NCBI RefSeq assembly: GCF_015694725.1
Contig: NZ_JADQDQ010000004.1
Coordinates: 62,001 to 126,000, forward strand
From: Hymenobacter jeongseonensis
GTDB lineage: Bacteria > Bacteroidota > Bacteroidia > Cytophagales > Hymenobacteraceae
Reading direction: 5' to 3'
Length of the DNA stretch: 64,000 nucleotides
Position 1 is the first letter of the stretch, and each line of letters starts with the position of its first letter. Of this stretch, positions 40,428-50,454 are shown one piece after another. The notes beneath the pieces are model-generated. The model was not told where the DNA came from and ran no database searches. It worked only from the letters and a program-made list of their open reading frames with translations. Made by a program: the position numbers and the translations under genes.

Positions 40428-43070
40428 ATGAAAACTATACCCTTTCGCGTATTCCTGCTACCCCTAATGGCGCTAATCAGCACCATTGAGGCGGTGGCCC
40501 AAACGACTTTGCCCGTCGGCACAACAACCGTTTCCAATAAGAAAAGCCAAGGCGCTTTCGCCCTGGCGGCAAACGGGAAAGTGGCACCCATTCATGCCAG
40601 TGCCAACGACTGGCCGGGCGTGCTGCGGGCCGCCAAAGACCTACAAGCCGATGTGGAGCGCGTGACCAAAATTTCCCCAGCTTTCAGAACAAGCCAGCCG
40701 GCTGGGGCGGAGGTTGTCCTCATCGGCACCATCGGCAAAAGCCCGCTGATTGACCAGCTGATTAAGGACAAAAAGCTGGATGCCAAAGCAGTGGCTGGGC
40801 GCTGGGAAACCTTCGTGCGCCAGGTAGTGGAGAAACCCATGCCGGGTGTAGAGCGCGCGCTGGTCATTGCCGGTAGTGACAAGCGGGGGACGATTTTTGG
40901 GATTTATGACTTGTCCAGTCAGATTGGGGTGTCACCTTGGTACTGGTGGGCCGACGTGCCGGTAAAGACGCAAACGGCGCTGTACGTGGCCTCCGCTCGC
41001 TACACGCTGGGCGAACCTAAGGTGAAATACCGCGGCATCTTCATCAACGATGAGGCGCCGGCGCTGCAGGGCTGGTCGCAAGAGAAATTTGGGGGCGTGA
41101 ACTCGAAGATGTACGCCCATATGTTCGAGCTGATTTTGCGGCTCAAGGGTAACTACCTGTGGCCGGCCATGTGGGGCAACATGTTCAACGTGGACGACCC
41201 GCAAAACCCGGTGCTGGCCGACGAATACGGCATTGTGATGGGCACGTCTCACCACGAGCCGCTGACCCGTGCCCACGAGGAATGGAAAGTTGCCGGCAAA
41301 GGCGCCTGGAACTACCAGACCAACGCGCCCGCGCTACAGGAGTTCTGGCGCGGCGGCATGCAGCGCATGGGCACCCGCGAAAACATCGTGACGGTGGGTA
41401 TGCGCGGCGACGGCGACGAGCCCATGAGCGAGGACAGCAACATTGACCTGCTCGAAAAGATAGTGGCCGACCAGCGGCAAATCATTGCCGAAACCACCGG
41501 CAAACCCGCCGAGCAAACGCCCCAACTGTGGGCGCTCTACAAGGAGGTGCAGGACTACTACGACAAAGGCATGCGCGTGCCCGACGACGTAACCCTGCTG
41601 CTCTGCGACGACAACTGGGGCAACATCCGCAAGCTGCCCAAGCTGGGGGAGAAGCCCCGCAAGGGCGGCTACGGCATCTACTACCACTTCGACTACGTGG
41701 GCGGCCCGCGCAATTACAAATGGCTCAACACGAATCCGCTGCCGCGCATCTGGGAGCAGATGCACTTGGCCAAAGCCTATGGCGCCGACCAAATCTGGAT
41801 TGTGAACGTAGGCGACCTCAAGCCCATGGAACTGCCCATCAGCTTCTTCCTCGACTACGCTTGGAACCCGGACCGCATTCCCGCCACCGGCGCGGCCGCC
41901 TACACCCAGCGCTGGGCTGCCCAGCAGTTCGGCCCGACGTACGCCACCGAAATCGGGGACATCTTGGCCAAATACGCCAAGTACAACGCGCGCCGCAAGC
42001 CCGAGCTGCTGGGCCCGGAAACCTACAGCCTGGCCACGGGCGAATGGGCCACGGTAGTGGCCGAGTACCAGCAGTTGCTGGCTCGCGCTGAGGCCATCAA
42101 CCAGAAGCTGCCGGCCACCGACCGCGACGCCTATTACCAACTGGTGCTACATCCGGTGCAGGCCGGCGCCAACCTCAACGAGCTGTATTACACCGTGGCG
42201 CTGAACCAGGATGCCAAGAAACGCAATCAAGCGAACACAACAGAATTGGCTATAAAGGCAGGAAAGCTGTTTGATAAAGACATCGAAATCACCAGCCGTT
42301 ACCACGCCTTAGCCGGCGGAAAATGGAACCACATGATGGACCAGACGCACATCGGCTACACAAGCTGGCAGCAGCCCGCCAAAAACACTATGCCGGCTGT
42401 GGATACAAATTGGGCTGATAGTCCAAAAACCTCCGTCCCTCCAAAACTGGCTACTCGTAAGGTTGCTATGGCGCATGTTGTAGGTGCGGGCTTTATGGAG
42501 GACGGCGGCTACGTTTCCATCGAAGCCGAGCATTTCGCCAAGGCGGTTAATAGCGGCCCCGTAACCTGGCAGCGCCTGCCGGACCTGGGCCGGACGCTGG
42601 GTGCGGTAACCACTTTTCCGGTCACAGCGGCTCCGCATGCCGCGCCCGGTGGCGCCTCGCCTCACCTCCAATACCAGGTCACCTTGACGCAGGCTGGTCC
42701 CGTTACGGTGCGCGCCTACTTCGCGCCGACCCTGGATTTTACCAATACCCAAGGCCTGCGCTACGCCGTTTCCATCGACGACGACGCCCCGCAAATCATC
42801 AACCTGCACACCGGCCTGAAACCCGATAACGGCAACCGCCCCTGGGAGCAGGCCGTGGCCGACAACATCATCATCAAAACCTCGCAGCACAACGTTGCCA
42901 CAGCTGGCCCGCACGTGCTCAAGTTCTGGCGCGTCGACCCCGGCGTGGTACTCGAAAAGCTGGTGGTGCACCGCGCCGAGCTACCCGCCAGCTACCTCGG
43001 CCCGCCCGAAAGCCCACAAGGGAAATCAGCTGCTCCGACTGGCGAAAAAGGCAGCGTGGGAAGCCGATAA
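40428..43070 (+). CDS. Xylan alpha-glucuronidase, GH115
   Basis: An 880-residue secreted enzyme that removes (4-O-methyl)glucuronic acid from internal positions of polymeric xylan. Signal peptide about 1-25 (ending EAVAQ). Order: an N-terminal alpha/beta domain (about 30-190), the catalytic barrel with KYRGIFINDEAPALQGW, MFELILRLKGNYLWPAMWG, MGTSHHEPLTRAHEEW and MRGDGDEPMSE, a helical region (about 540-650) and a C-terminal beta-sandwich (about 690-880). It complements the GH67 enzyme, which acts on chain ends of short oligomers. The ATG at 40428 is preferred to 40407, which gives seven extra residues before the signal peptide. Last xylan gene seen. Confidence 0.95.
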   Translation: MKTIPFRVFLLPLMALISTIEAVAQTTLPVGTTTVSNKKSQGAFALAANGKVAPIHASANDWPGVLRAAKDLQADVERVTKISPAFRTSQPAGAEVVLIGTIGKSPLIDQLIKDKKLDAKAVAGRWETFVRQVVEKPMPGVERALVIAGSDKRGTIFGIYDLSSQIGVSPWYWWADVPVKTQTALYVASARYTLGEPKVKYRGIFINDEAPALQGWSQEKFGGVNSKMYAHMFELILRLKGNYLWPAMWGNMFNVDDPQNPVLADEYGIVMGTSHHEPLTRAHEEWKVAGKGAWNYQTNAPALQEFWRGGMQRMGTRENIVTVGMRGDGDEPMSEDSNIDLLEKIVADQRQIIAETTGKPAEQTPQLWALYKEVQDYYDKGMRVPDDVTLLLCDDNWGNIRKLPKLGEKPRKGGYGIYYHFDYVGGPRNYKWLNTNPLPRIWEQMHLAKAYGADQIWIVNVGDLKPMELPISFFLDYAWNPDRIPATGAAAYTQRWAAQQFGPTYATEIGDILAKYAKYNARRKPELLGPETYSLATGEWATVVAEYQQLLARAEAINQKLPATDRDAYYQLVLHPVQAGANLNELYYTVALNQDAKKRNQANTTELAIKAGKLFDKDIEITSRYHALAGGKWNHMMDQTHIGYTSWQQPAKNTMPAVDTNWADSPKTSVPPKLATRKVAMAHVVGAGFMEDGGYVSIEAEHFAKAVNSGPVTWQRLPDLGRTLGAVTTFPVTAAPHAAPGGASPHLQYQVTLTQAGPVTVRAYFAPTLDFTNTQGLRYAVSIDDDAPQIINLHTGLKPDNGNRPWEQAVADNIIIKTSQHNVATAGPHVLKFWRVDPGVVLEKLVVHRAELPASYLGPPESPQGKSAAPTGEKGSVGSR

Positions 43071-43262
43071 CTGCTTAAGTAGCTCCGCACGGCCGTGAAG
43101 TAATCCTGGCTATGTGCCGTAGAAATAAGCGCCTCAGGCGTGGAAAGCAAGTTTGAAGAGGTGAATGCGGCCTTCCTAATCTGGACAAACACGAACAAAA
43201 GCCAGCGGAAGATGCCTGGGGACGTAATGAAGCGCCTGCTTATAAACGAAATGATTGTAACC

Positions 43263-43293
43263 TTGCGCTATTAAATACTTAGAAATAGCGCAA
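43263..43293. promoter_or_regulatory. Inverted repeat before the metalloprotease gene
   Basis: Perfect 10-base arms (TTGCGCTATT and AATAGCGCAA) with an 11-base spacer, ending 5 bases before the start codon. It could be an operator or an mRNA stem controlling translation. A TTG at 43255 and TACTTAG at 43276 nearby resemble a weak promoter. Confidence 0.35.
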
Positions 43294-43298
43294 TAGAT

Positions 43299-45821
43299 AT
43301 GAAGCATTTTACGCTTTTGCTGGCCGGGTTTCTGGCTGTTCCCACGGTTGGATTTAGTCAAGGGGGCAAGCTGCCGGCGAAGGCTGGTGCGGTTGGCCAG
43401 CCAGGCAACTCGTTCGCGTCGGCGACCAAAGGACTGCAGAGATTCGACGGTTATTTCCCTTTTTACTACGATTCGAAAACCGGCAAAATACTGCTGGAGG
43501 TGAGCCGCCTGAACGAGGAGTTTCTGTATTTCGGCTCCTTGTCCAGCGGGGTGGGCAACGGCATCGAGCGGGGGCAAAGCAATTCCGCCATTGCCAAGTT
43601 TGTGCGGGTGGGTGGCAAGGTGATGCTCATCGAGCCCAACTACGACTACCGCGCCACCCGCGGCAACGCCGACGAGCTGCGGGCCGTCGACAACGCGTTT
43701 GCCAAGTCCGTGATTTGGGGCTTTGTGCCGGTGGCGAACGAGGGCTCCAAGGTGCTGCTCGACCTCACGCCGTTTCTGGTGCGCGACAGCCAGAAAACCG
43801 GCGACCGGCTGAGCAGCGGCGGTTTTTCCGGCCCCGGCGCGAGCCTACTCGGGCCAGGGGCGGGGGCCAGGGTCGCGGCACCCTACAAGTTTGATGAGTC
43901 GCGCTCGGCGGTGTACTTGGAAAACACTCGGAACTTCCCCAAAAACACCGAATTTGAGGCCATGATAACCTTCACCGGCGGGCCCAGCTCGGGCGGGGAA
44001 GGCGGCGGCTCGGACCTGGCGCCGGACCCCAACGCGGTGACGCTGCAAATGCACCAAGCCTTCATCGAGCTGCCGGATAACCAGTTTCGGCCCCGCAAAT
44101 TTGACCCGCGGGCGGGCTTCTACCAGTTCAGCTTTGTTGATTTCTCGGCGCCCATCAATCAGCCCCTGACGCAGCGGTTCATTCCCCGCCACCGGCTGGA
44201 AAAGCAGGACCCGGCGGCGGCCCGCAGCGAGGCCGTGAAGCCCATTGTGTACTACGTGGACCGCGGCGCGCCCGCCGACATCAAAAAATCCCTGATTGAG
44301 GGCGGTGCGTGGTGGAACCAGGCGTTTGAAGCGGCCGGCTACACCAACGCGTTTCAGGTGAAAGAGCTGCCGGAAGGGGCCGACCCCCTGGACATTCGCT
44401 ACAACGTGGTGAACTGGATAAACCGCTCCGGCAGCCCGCGGGCTTATTCCTACGGCGCCTCCTACATCGACCCGCGCACCGGCGAAATCCTGAAAGGCAT
44501 CATCTCGCTGGGAGCCGACCGCCACCGGCAGGACTACCTCATTGCCGAAGGCCTGCTGCAACCCTACGAGGACGGCAAGCCGGTATCGGACCAGATGGAG
44601 CAGCTGGCCCTGGCGCGCATCCGGCAGCTGTCGGCCCACGAAATCGGCCACACGCTGGGCCTGTACCACAATTTTGTGGCCAGCACCAAGGAGCGGGCCT
44701 CGGTAATGGATTACCCGTTTCCGCGTTTCAGCCTGCTGCCCGATGGCCGCGTCGATGTGTCCGATGCCTACGCCACCGGCATCGGGGCCTGGGACAAGCG
44801 CGCCATTACGTGGGGCTACGCCGATTTTCCCAAGGGCACCGACGAAAACGCTGCCCTCGACAACCTCATGAAAGAAACCCTGCAACAGGGCTTCCGCTTC
44901 ATCCCGGACATTGGCGGCTACGCGCACCCCGACGCCAACCAGTGGGACGACGGCACCGAGCCGGTGGCCCAACTCACCAAGCTGATGGCCGTGCGCCGCC
45001 GCGTGCTGGACGGCTTCTCGGAAAAAGCCATTCGGGCCAATGCGCCTCTGGCTACCCTGGAGGAGGTGCTGGTGCCCATTTACCTGCTGCACCGCTACCA
45101 GGTAGAAGCCGTGGCCAAGTCAATTGGCGGGCAGTACTTTACCCACGCCGTGAAAAACGACGGGCAGGTGCCCACCCAAATGGTGCCCCCTGCCGCACAG
45201 CAACAGGCCCTGGCGGCGTTGCTGGCAACCATCAGCCCCGCCGCGTTGCAGCTGCCGGAGGCGCTGATTGCCAAGATTCCGCCCCGGCCGTCGGGCTACC
45301 CCGGCTCCATCGAAACTTTTGCGGGCTACACCGGCCCCACCTTCGACCCCCTGGCCGCCGCGGAAGCCGCGGCCGGCCCCACCGTTGCCGCCCTGCTGAA
45401 CCCGGAGCGCGCCGCCCGCCTCATTGAGTACCAGGCCCGCGACAGCCAGCAGCCCGGTTTCGGGTCCGTGGCGGAGCAATTGTTGGAGCGCACCTGGCGG
45501 GCCAAGCCGGCGCAGGGCTACGCCGCGGCCCTGCAAACGGTAGTTAATAACCTGACGCTGAAATACCTGCTGCAACTGGCCGCCGACAACCGCGCCGCGG
45601 CCAGCGTGCGCGGCCAGGCGCTACTGCAAGTCGACGGCCTTCATGATTGGATGCAGAGCGCCGCAAAACGTGCCCAACCCGTGCAAAAAGCCAACCTGCT
45701 GTTCGGGCTCTCGGAAATCAACCGGTTTAAAGCCGACCCCAGCAAGTTCTCGCCGCCCCCGGCAGTGAATATGCCGCCTGGTGCGCCCATTGGCATACCG
45801 GAGATTGACTTTTTCCATTAG
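43299..45821 (+). CDS. Secreted zinc-dependent metalloprotease (DUF5117/DUF4953-like)
   Basis: An 840-residue secreted protein. Signal peptide about 1-20 (MKHFTLLLAGFLAVPTVGFS). The metzincin-type zinc site is HEIGHTLGLYH (His447, Glu448, His451, His457) followed by a Met-turn candidate VMDYP. The domains before it (about 30-330, with KILLEVSRLNEEFLYFGSL) and after it match the arrangement of the DUF5118-DUF5117-DUF4953 proteins common in Bacteroidetes. The substrate is not known. It stands alone behind the xylan locus, 228 bases after GH115, with an inverted repeat just before its start, and is probably controlled separately. Confidence 0.9.
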   Translation: MKHFTLLLAGFLAVPTVGFSQGGKLPAKAGAVGQPGNSFASATKGLQRFDGYFPFYYDSKTGKILLEVSRLNEEFLYFGSLSSGVGNGIERGQSNSAIAKFVRVGGKVMLIEPNYDYRATRGNADELRAVDNAFAKSVIWGFVPVANEGSKVLLDLTPFLVRDSQKTGDRLSSGGFSGPGASLLGPGAGARVAAPYKFDESRSAVYLENTRNFPKNTEFEAMITFTGGPSSGGEGGGSDLAPDPNAVTLQMHQAFIELPDNQFRPRKFDPRAGFYQFSFVDFSAPINQPLTQRFIPRHRLEKQDPAAARSEAVKPIVYYVDRGAPADIKKSLIEGGAWWNQAFEAAGYTNAFQVKELPEGADPLDIRYNVVNWINRSGSPRAYSYGASYIDPRTGEILKGIISLGADRHRQDYLIAEGLLQPYEDGKPVSDQMEQLALARIRQLSAHEIGHTLGLYHNFVASTKERASVMDYPFPRFSLLPDGRVDVSDAYATGIGAWDKRAITWGYADFPKGTDENAALDNLMKETLQQGFRFIPDIGGYAHPDANQWDDGTEPVAQLTKLMAVRRRVLDGFSEKAIRANAPLATLEEVLVPIYLLHRYQVEAVAKSIGGQYFTHAVKNDGQVPTQMVPPAAQQQALAALLATISPAALQLPEALIAKIPPRPSGYPGSIETFAGYTGPTFDPLAAAEAAAGPTVAALLNPERAARLIEYQARDSQQPGFGSVAEQLLERTWRAKPAQGYAAALQTVVNNLTLKYLLQLAADNRAAASVRGQALLQVDGLHDWMQSAAKRAQPVQKANLLFGLSEINRFKADPSKFSPPPAVNMPPGAPIGIPEIDFFH

Positions 45822-46011
45822 GGCTCTGCTGAGCCGCTTCTCCTAATCCTAATAGCCCGTAGTCAAGAAACGAACGGCAGATACTCCCCTGGCAACCGAA
45901 GCGCCGAAATTGGCGCAAACACGAGGCAGTACTGGTGCAGTTGAAAAGAAACAGAGCTTATCTATCAGCTGTCAGGCATAGCCGGTGGTGGCGCGAACGC
46001 CAGCGTGTGTA

Positions 46012-46971
46012 CTACAGGTGTGCCAGCGCCGTTTGGGGCATCCGCTTCAGCAGCCACTGGAATAGCTTTTCGGCATCCGCTTTGTGAAATAGCTCCGTGC
46101 CCGAGTTCATAGTGGCGGCCGAGCCGCAGGCCACGCCCATGCGCACGGCCTCGCGCACCGGGCGACCTTCGCAGAGCGCGAACACCATGCCGGCCACCAT
46201 GCTGTCGCCGGCGCCCACGGTGCTGCGCTTTTTCACGGACGGCGCCGGAATGTGTTCTTCCTGCTCCCGGGTTACCAGGTAGGCGCCGTTCGGCCCCAGT
46301 GACACCACTACGATTTCGCACTTGCCCGCTTCAATGATGCTGCGGGCCGCTTCGGCCGCAGATTCGGTGTCGAGGGCTTCCACGCCGGCCAGCCGGCTGA
46401 GCTCGCCCAGGTTGGGCTTGAGCAGGTAAACGCCTTCGTCAACGGCGCATTTCAGCGCCTCGTCGGAGGTATCAACGATGAGCTTGGCCCCAACGCTGCG
46501 GGCCCAGCGGGCTATTTTACCCATGAATTCGGGGGCGACGCCCTGGGGCAGGCTCCCGCTGGCCACCAGCACATCGGGAGCGGGGGAAAGGGCGGCCAGG
46601 GTGGCCAGTGCCTGTGCTTGTTCGGTTTCGGTGAGCACCGAGCCGGGCATGCCAAACCGGTACTGCTGGTTGCAGGAAGCATCCACCACGGTGAAGTTTT
46701 CGCGGGTCCAGGAATCCGTCAGCACGGGGCACTGGGCGATGCCTTCGCGCGTCATGAGCTGTTGCAATACCTCGCCGGGAGGGCCGCCGGCCGTGAACAC
46801 TGCCCGCGAGCTCAGGCCCAGCCGCTGCAACCCGCGCGACACGTTGATGCCGCCCCCGCCGGGCTCCACCTTGGGCGCATCGCAGCGCAGCTTTTGCTCG
46901 GGTACTAGGCGGGGCACGCTGGTGCTTTTGTCAATGGCGGGGTTGAGGGTGAGGGTGACGACGTTTTTCAT
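46012..46971 (-). CDS. PfkB-family sugar kinase (1-phosphofructokinase type)
   Basis: A 319-residue cytoplasmic kinase of the PfkB family, hexose-phosphate branch (1-phosphofructokinase, 6-phosphofructokinase II or tagatose-6-phosphate kinase). N-terminus VVTLTLNPAIDKSTSVP, then VEPGGGGINVSRGLQRLG (substrate loop), VLVASGSLPQGV, KPNLGELSRLAG and the C-terminal catalytic motif GAGDSMVAG with the base Asp. The start at 46971 matches the family N-terminus; the longer frame to 47091 does not. Which phosphosugar it uses cannot be settled here. The neighbouring pullulanase gene on the same strand suggests a role in alpha-glucan or glycolytic sugar use. Confidence 0.93.
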   Translation of the reverse strand: MKNVVTLTLNPAIDKSTSVPRLVPEQKLRCDAPKVEPGGGGINVSRGLQRLGLSSRAVFTAGGPPGEVLQQLMTREGIAQCPVLTDSWTRENFTVVDASCNQQYRFGMPGSVLTETEQAQALATLAALSPAPDVLVASGSLPQGVAPEFMGKIARWARSVGAKLIVDTSDEALKCAVDEGVYLLKPNLGELSRLAGVEALDTESAAEAARSIIEAGKCEIVVVSLGPNGAYLVTREQEEHIPAPSVKKRSTVGAGDSMVAGMVFALCEGRPVREAVRMGVACGSAATMNSGTELFHKADAEKLFQWLLKRMPQTALAHL

Positions 46972-47126
46972 GGCGAAGGCGCGGCGGAGGGTTGCGAGGT
47001 TAACGCAAGGAGGCCAAAAAAGTACGGCGCGGCTTCCCATACCGAATTGTCCAGAGCGGCACTCCGATTCTGCTGCTGCCCGGTAAAACACCGTACCATT
47101 AAAGCGGCTGAGGAAGTCATCCGTCC

Positions 47127-47232
47127 GTCATGCAGCGCGCAGCGAAGCATCTCGTGTGCCGCCACTAATTCCATTGATTGAACGGATTGAGTTACTACCA
47201 CAAACGAGATGCTGCGTTACACTCTGCATGAC
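47127..47232. repeat. REP-like inverted repeat, family 1 (copy h)
   Basis: The ends are GTCATGCAGCGCGCAGCGAA and a decayed right arm ending CTCTGCATGAC; centre CTAATTCCATTGATTG. It lies between pfkB-like and pullulanase genes. Confidence 0.8.
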
Positions 47233-47263
47233 GGGCAAGTGCTGTAAAAACTTCGCTGAAAAC

Positions 47264-49255
47264 CTATTGCACCAGAATCATGGCCGAGCTGGCCGGCACC
47301 AGCAACGCCGCGCCGGCTTGCTCCACCTTGCCAATGCCTTTCTCGCTCACCTGCTCGCCACTCAGCACCACGGTGTATTTTCCAGCGGGAATGGGCACGT
47401 TCACCGCCGTGCGGTTGCCGTTGAAAATCACCACAATGTTCTGCCAGGCATCGCCGCCAGCGTGGTCCTTGAGGCGGTAGGCAATGGCCCCGGCGGGCAC
47501 ATTAGGCAAGAATTCTAAGTGCTGCTGCACCTTTTCTGTGGTGGACAGTCGGAAAGCCGGATGCGCCCGGCGCAGGGCAATGAGTTTGCGGTAAAAATCA
47601 TACACTCCGGCGTACTTCACCTTGCGGCCCCAGTCGAGTTGGTTCACGCTGTCGGGCTGGTTGTAGGAGTTGTGCGAGCCGCCCTTGGTGCGCAAAAACT
47701 CATCGCCCACCGGCAAAAACGGCACGCCCTGCGAAGTGAACACAATGGTGTTGCTGAGCAAATCCATTTTAATCAGTTCCGCTTCCGAGGCGCCGGGGTT
47801 GGCCACCGTGAGCTTGTCCCAGAGCACCCGGTCGTCGTGGCAGGCCACGTAGTTGATGGCTTGGGCCGGGGCCGCGGCCCAGGGCACTTTCGAGTAATTC
47901 ACCTTGGCATAGTCGAGCTGTGGGTGCTGGGTGGCGGCCACGATGCCGAACTTCATGCTCTCTTCTAAGCCGGGCTGGCCGCTGGCAAAGCCGGGCTCGG
48001 TTTGGCGAGCGTAGTGGCCCTTTACGCCGTCGCGCAGCTCGTCGCCGAAAGCGGCAATGCGCGGTAGTTTGCCCACGTTGGCTTTCACGGCGCGGCGGGC
48101 TTCGGGCAGGGGCGAGGCACCGGCGGTCCAGCCCTCGCCATACACAAATATGGAATGGTCCTGTAGGTCGAGGGCTACGCGCACGGCGCGCATGGTTTCG
48201 ATGTCGAGGATGCCCATCAGGTCGAAGCGGAAGCCGTCGGCGTGGTATTCCCGGGCCCAGTACGCCACCGATTCTACGATGAGCTTGCGCACCATGGGTC
48301 GTTCCGAGGCTACTTCGTTGCCGCAAGCAGCCGCGTCGGATAAGCTGCCGTCGGGCCGGTGGCGGTAGTAGTAGCCGGGCACCAGTTGCTCGAAGCTGCT
48401 GCGGGCGGCGTTGGCGGTGTGGTTGTACACCACGTCGAGCACCACCCGCAAGCCTTGGCTGTGCAGGTTTTCCACCATCTGCTTGAACTCGCGGATGCGC
48501 GCGGCCGGGTCGGCGGCGTTGGTGGCGTAGGTGCCTTCGGGCACGGAGTAGTTCAGCGGGTCGTAGCCCCAGTTGTAGCGGTTGGCGCTGGCGGGCAGGC
48601 TCTCGTCGATACTGGCGAAGTCGTTGGTGGGCAGCAGGTGCACGTGGGTCAGGCCCAATTCCACCAAATGTTCGAGGCCGGTGGTGACGCCGCTCGGGCC
48701 GCGGGTGCCGAGCTGCGCCACGCCCAAGTACTTGCCTTTCTCCCGAATGCCGGATTGCGGGTGCATGCTCAGGTCGCGCACGTGCACTTCGCCAATCACA
48801 ATGTCGGTGAGCTGCTTGAGCGCCGGGCGCAGGTCGTCGGCCCAGCCGGGCGGCTGGGCGGTGGCGGGGTTGAGCACGGCCCCGCGCAGCCCATTCAGGC
48901 CCACGGCGTGGGCGTAGGGGTCCACTACTTCGGCCATCTTCTTCCCCTTGATGGTGGCCTGCACCGAGTAGAACCCGGCAGTGCCGGCTGGCAGGGTGAA
49001 GGTCCAGGTGCCGCCCTGGGCCTTGGTCATGGCGTATTCGGCCTTGGCGGTGCCGCCGGTGCCGGTGGCGTAGAGGCGCAGCCGCAGGGCCTCGGCGGTG
49101 GGGGCCCATACGCGCAGCGTGGCCTGGGTGCCGCGCCAGGTCAGGCCGAGGTCGGGGCCGTGGTAGATGGGATAGCTGGCGAAGTCGGGGAGGGGCTGGG
49201 CCGGGGCGGTGGAAGCGGCGGAAAGAAGCACAAGCAGCAGGAACGGGCGTATCAT
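47264..49255 (-). CDS. pulA: Type I pullulanase, GH13
   Basis: A 663-residue secreted debranching enzyme that cuts alpha-1,6 links in pullulan, starch or glycogen. Signal peptide about 1-19 ([19 protein letters not shown]), a CBM48-like beta domain (about 30-125), then the GH13 barrel with the type I marker [17 protein letters not shown], region I DVVYNHTA, region [10 protein letters not shown] with the nucleophile Asp, region [11 protein letters not shown] with the acid Glu, and region [10 protein letters not shown], followed by a C-terminal beta domain. It is on the same strand as the PfkB gene, separated by a repeat. It shares a divergent gap of 122 bases with the LytS-type kinase gene. 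Confidence 0.94.
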   Translation of the reverse strand: MIRPFLLLVLLSAASTAPAQPLPDFASYPIYHGPDLGLTWRGTQATLRVWAPTAEALRLRLYATGTGGTAKAEYAMTKAQGGTWTFTLPAGTAGFYSVQATIKGKKMAEVVDPYAHAVGLNGLRGAVLNPATAQPPGWADDLRPALKQLTDIVIGEVHVRDLSMHPQSGIREKGKYLGVAQLGTRGPSGVTTGLEHLVELGLTHVHLLPTNDFASIDESLPASANRYNWGYDPLNYSVPEGTYATNAADPAARIREFKQMVENLHSQGLRVVLDVVYNHTANAARSSFEQLVPGYYYRHRPDGSLSDAAACGNEVASERPMVRKLIVESVAYWAREYHADGFRFDLMGILDIETMRAVRVALDLQDHSIFVYGEGWTAGASPLPEARRAVKANVGKLPRIAAFGDELRDGVKGHYARQTEPGFASGQPGLEESMKFGIVAATQHPQLDYAKVNYSKVPWAAAPAQAINYVACHDDRVLWDKLTVANPGASEAELIKMDLLSNTIVFTSQGVPFLPVGDEFLRTKGGSHNSYNQPDSVNQLDWGRKVKYAGVYDFYRKLIALRRAHPAFRLSTTEKVQQHLEFLPNVPAGAIAYRLKDHAGGDAWQNIVVIFNGNRTAVNVPIPAGKYTVVLSGEQVSEKGIGKVEQAGAALLVPASSAMILVQ

Positions 49256-49349
49256 GGGTGCAAGTTAGCCCGACCGATAAAACGCCGCCCGCCGTCGATA
49301 CAATTCCCCCAACAGTCGGTTTGGCGCGACTTTGGCCAAGGGCATTGCC

Positions 49350-49357
49350 TAAGTTTG
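49350..49357 (+). promoter_or_regulatory. Candidate -7 promoter element for the LytS/LytTR pair
   Basis: TAAGTTTG is an exact match to TAnnTTTG, 20 bases before the start codon of the kinase gene. No good TTG is found at the standard 19-base distance, so this is a weak call. Confidence 0.3.
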
Positions 49358-49377
49358 TTTAGCCTCCTTCCCTGCTC

Positions 49378-50454
49378 ATGCCCCCAATCACTCCCCGTCG
49401 CTACCTCAATCCGCTCATTCATGTGCTGGTGTGGGGGCTGTTCGGGCTGACCTTTTTGCTGTTTCAGCCGCTCACGGGCCGGCTCGTGATGCCCACCGAA
49501 TTCTGGATTCGGCAGGGCCTGATGTTCAGCGTTTGGGTGGCTTCCTACTACCTCACGGCCAAGGTGAGCGTGCCTAGGCTCTTGTTTCAGGGGCGCACAG
49601 GCTGGTTTGTGCTGGCCCTGGTGGGCACCACGCTGGGCGTATTGCTCTTCAGCCGCTTCCTCGAATCGGCCCTCAATCTGCACGAGCTCATGAATAAAGC
49701 CTTTGAGGCCGCGGCGGGCCGGCCCCGGCTGCTGCAGCGCGGGCCGCGGTTCGATTCCATGGGCCTGCTCACCACCATGTTTGTGCAGGGCATTGCCACC
49801 AGCATCACGGTGGTGCAGAAGTGGCAGAAGGACGCCCAGCTTCGGCAATCGTTGGAGCAGCAGCGCATTAGTTCCGAGCTCTCGGTGCTAAAAGCCCAAA
49901 TCAATCCGCACTTCTTCTTCAACACCCTCAACAACATCTACGCCCTCACGCTGCTCGATGGCGAAGAGGCCCGCTCGGCCATTCACCGCCTGTCGCGCAT
50001 GATGCGCTACGTGCTCTACGACAGTGCCGGGGGCCACACGCTGTTGAGCCAGGAAATCTCTTTCGTGCAGGACTACATCACCCTCATGCAGCTCCGGCTC
50101 GATGAGCGGGTCACCGTCACCTTCGAGCGGCCCGAGCCCGTGCGCGACGTGCCGGTAGCCCCCATGCTGCTGCTGCCTTTTCTTGAAAACGCCTTCAAGC
50201 ACGGCGTCGCGGCCACCCAGGCCAGCTCCATTTTTGTGGCCCTGCGCCAGCCTGCGCCCAATGTGCTGGAACTAGAGGTGCGCAACACGCGCCTGCCGCT
50301 GCCCTCCACCGACTTGGCCGGCAGCAACGGCATCGGCCTCGTGAACACCCGTCGACGCCTCGATTTGTTGTATCCGGGCCGGTTCACGCTGGTGGTCGAC
50401 GACCACACGCCCACCAACGAGTTTCTGGTTCACCTAACCCTGCACGTCGCATGA
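49378..50454 (+). CDS. LytS-type membrane sensor histidine kinase
   Basis: A 358-residue kinase of the His_kinase (LytS/YehU) family. Four transmembrane segments (about 12-32, 42-60, 73-93 and 128-146) form the input module, with no extracytoplasmic sensor domain. The phosphoacceptor His is in [20 protein letters not shown], the ATPase domain contains [12 protein letters not shown] and [18 protein letters not shown]. Its stop overlaps the ATG of the response regulator by 4 bases (ATGA), so the two are translationally coupled and form a pair. The signal is not known. Confidence 0.95.
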   Translation: MPPITPRRYLNPLIHVLVWGLFGLTFLLFQPLTGRLVMPTEFWIRQGLMFSVWVASYYLTAKVSVPRLLFQGRTGWFVLALVGTTLGVLLFSRFLESALNLHELMNKAFEAAAGRPRLLQRGPRFDSMGLLTTMFVQGIATSITVVQKWQKDAQLRQSLEQQRISSELSVLKAQINPHFFFNTLNNIYALTLLDGEEARSAIHRLSRMMRYVLYDSAGGHTLLSQEISFVQDYITLMQLRLDERVTVTFERPEPVRDVPVAPMLLLPFLENAFKHGVAATQASSIFVALRQPAPNVLELEVRNTRLPLPSTDLAGSNGIGLVNTRRRLDLLYPGRFTLVVDDHTPTNEFLVHLTLHVA

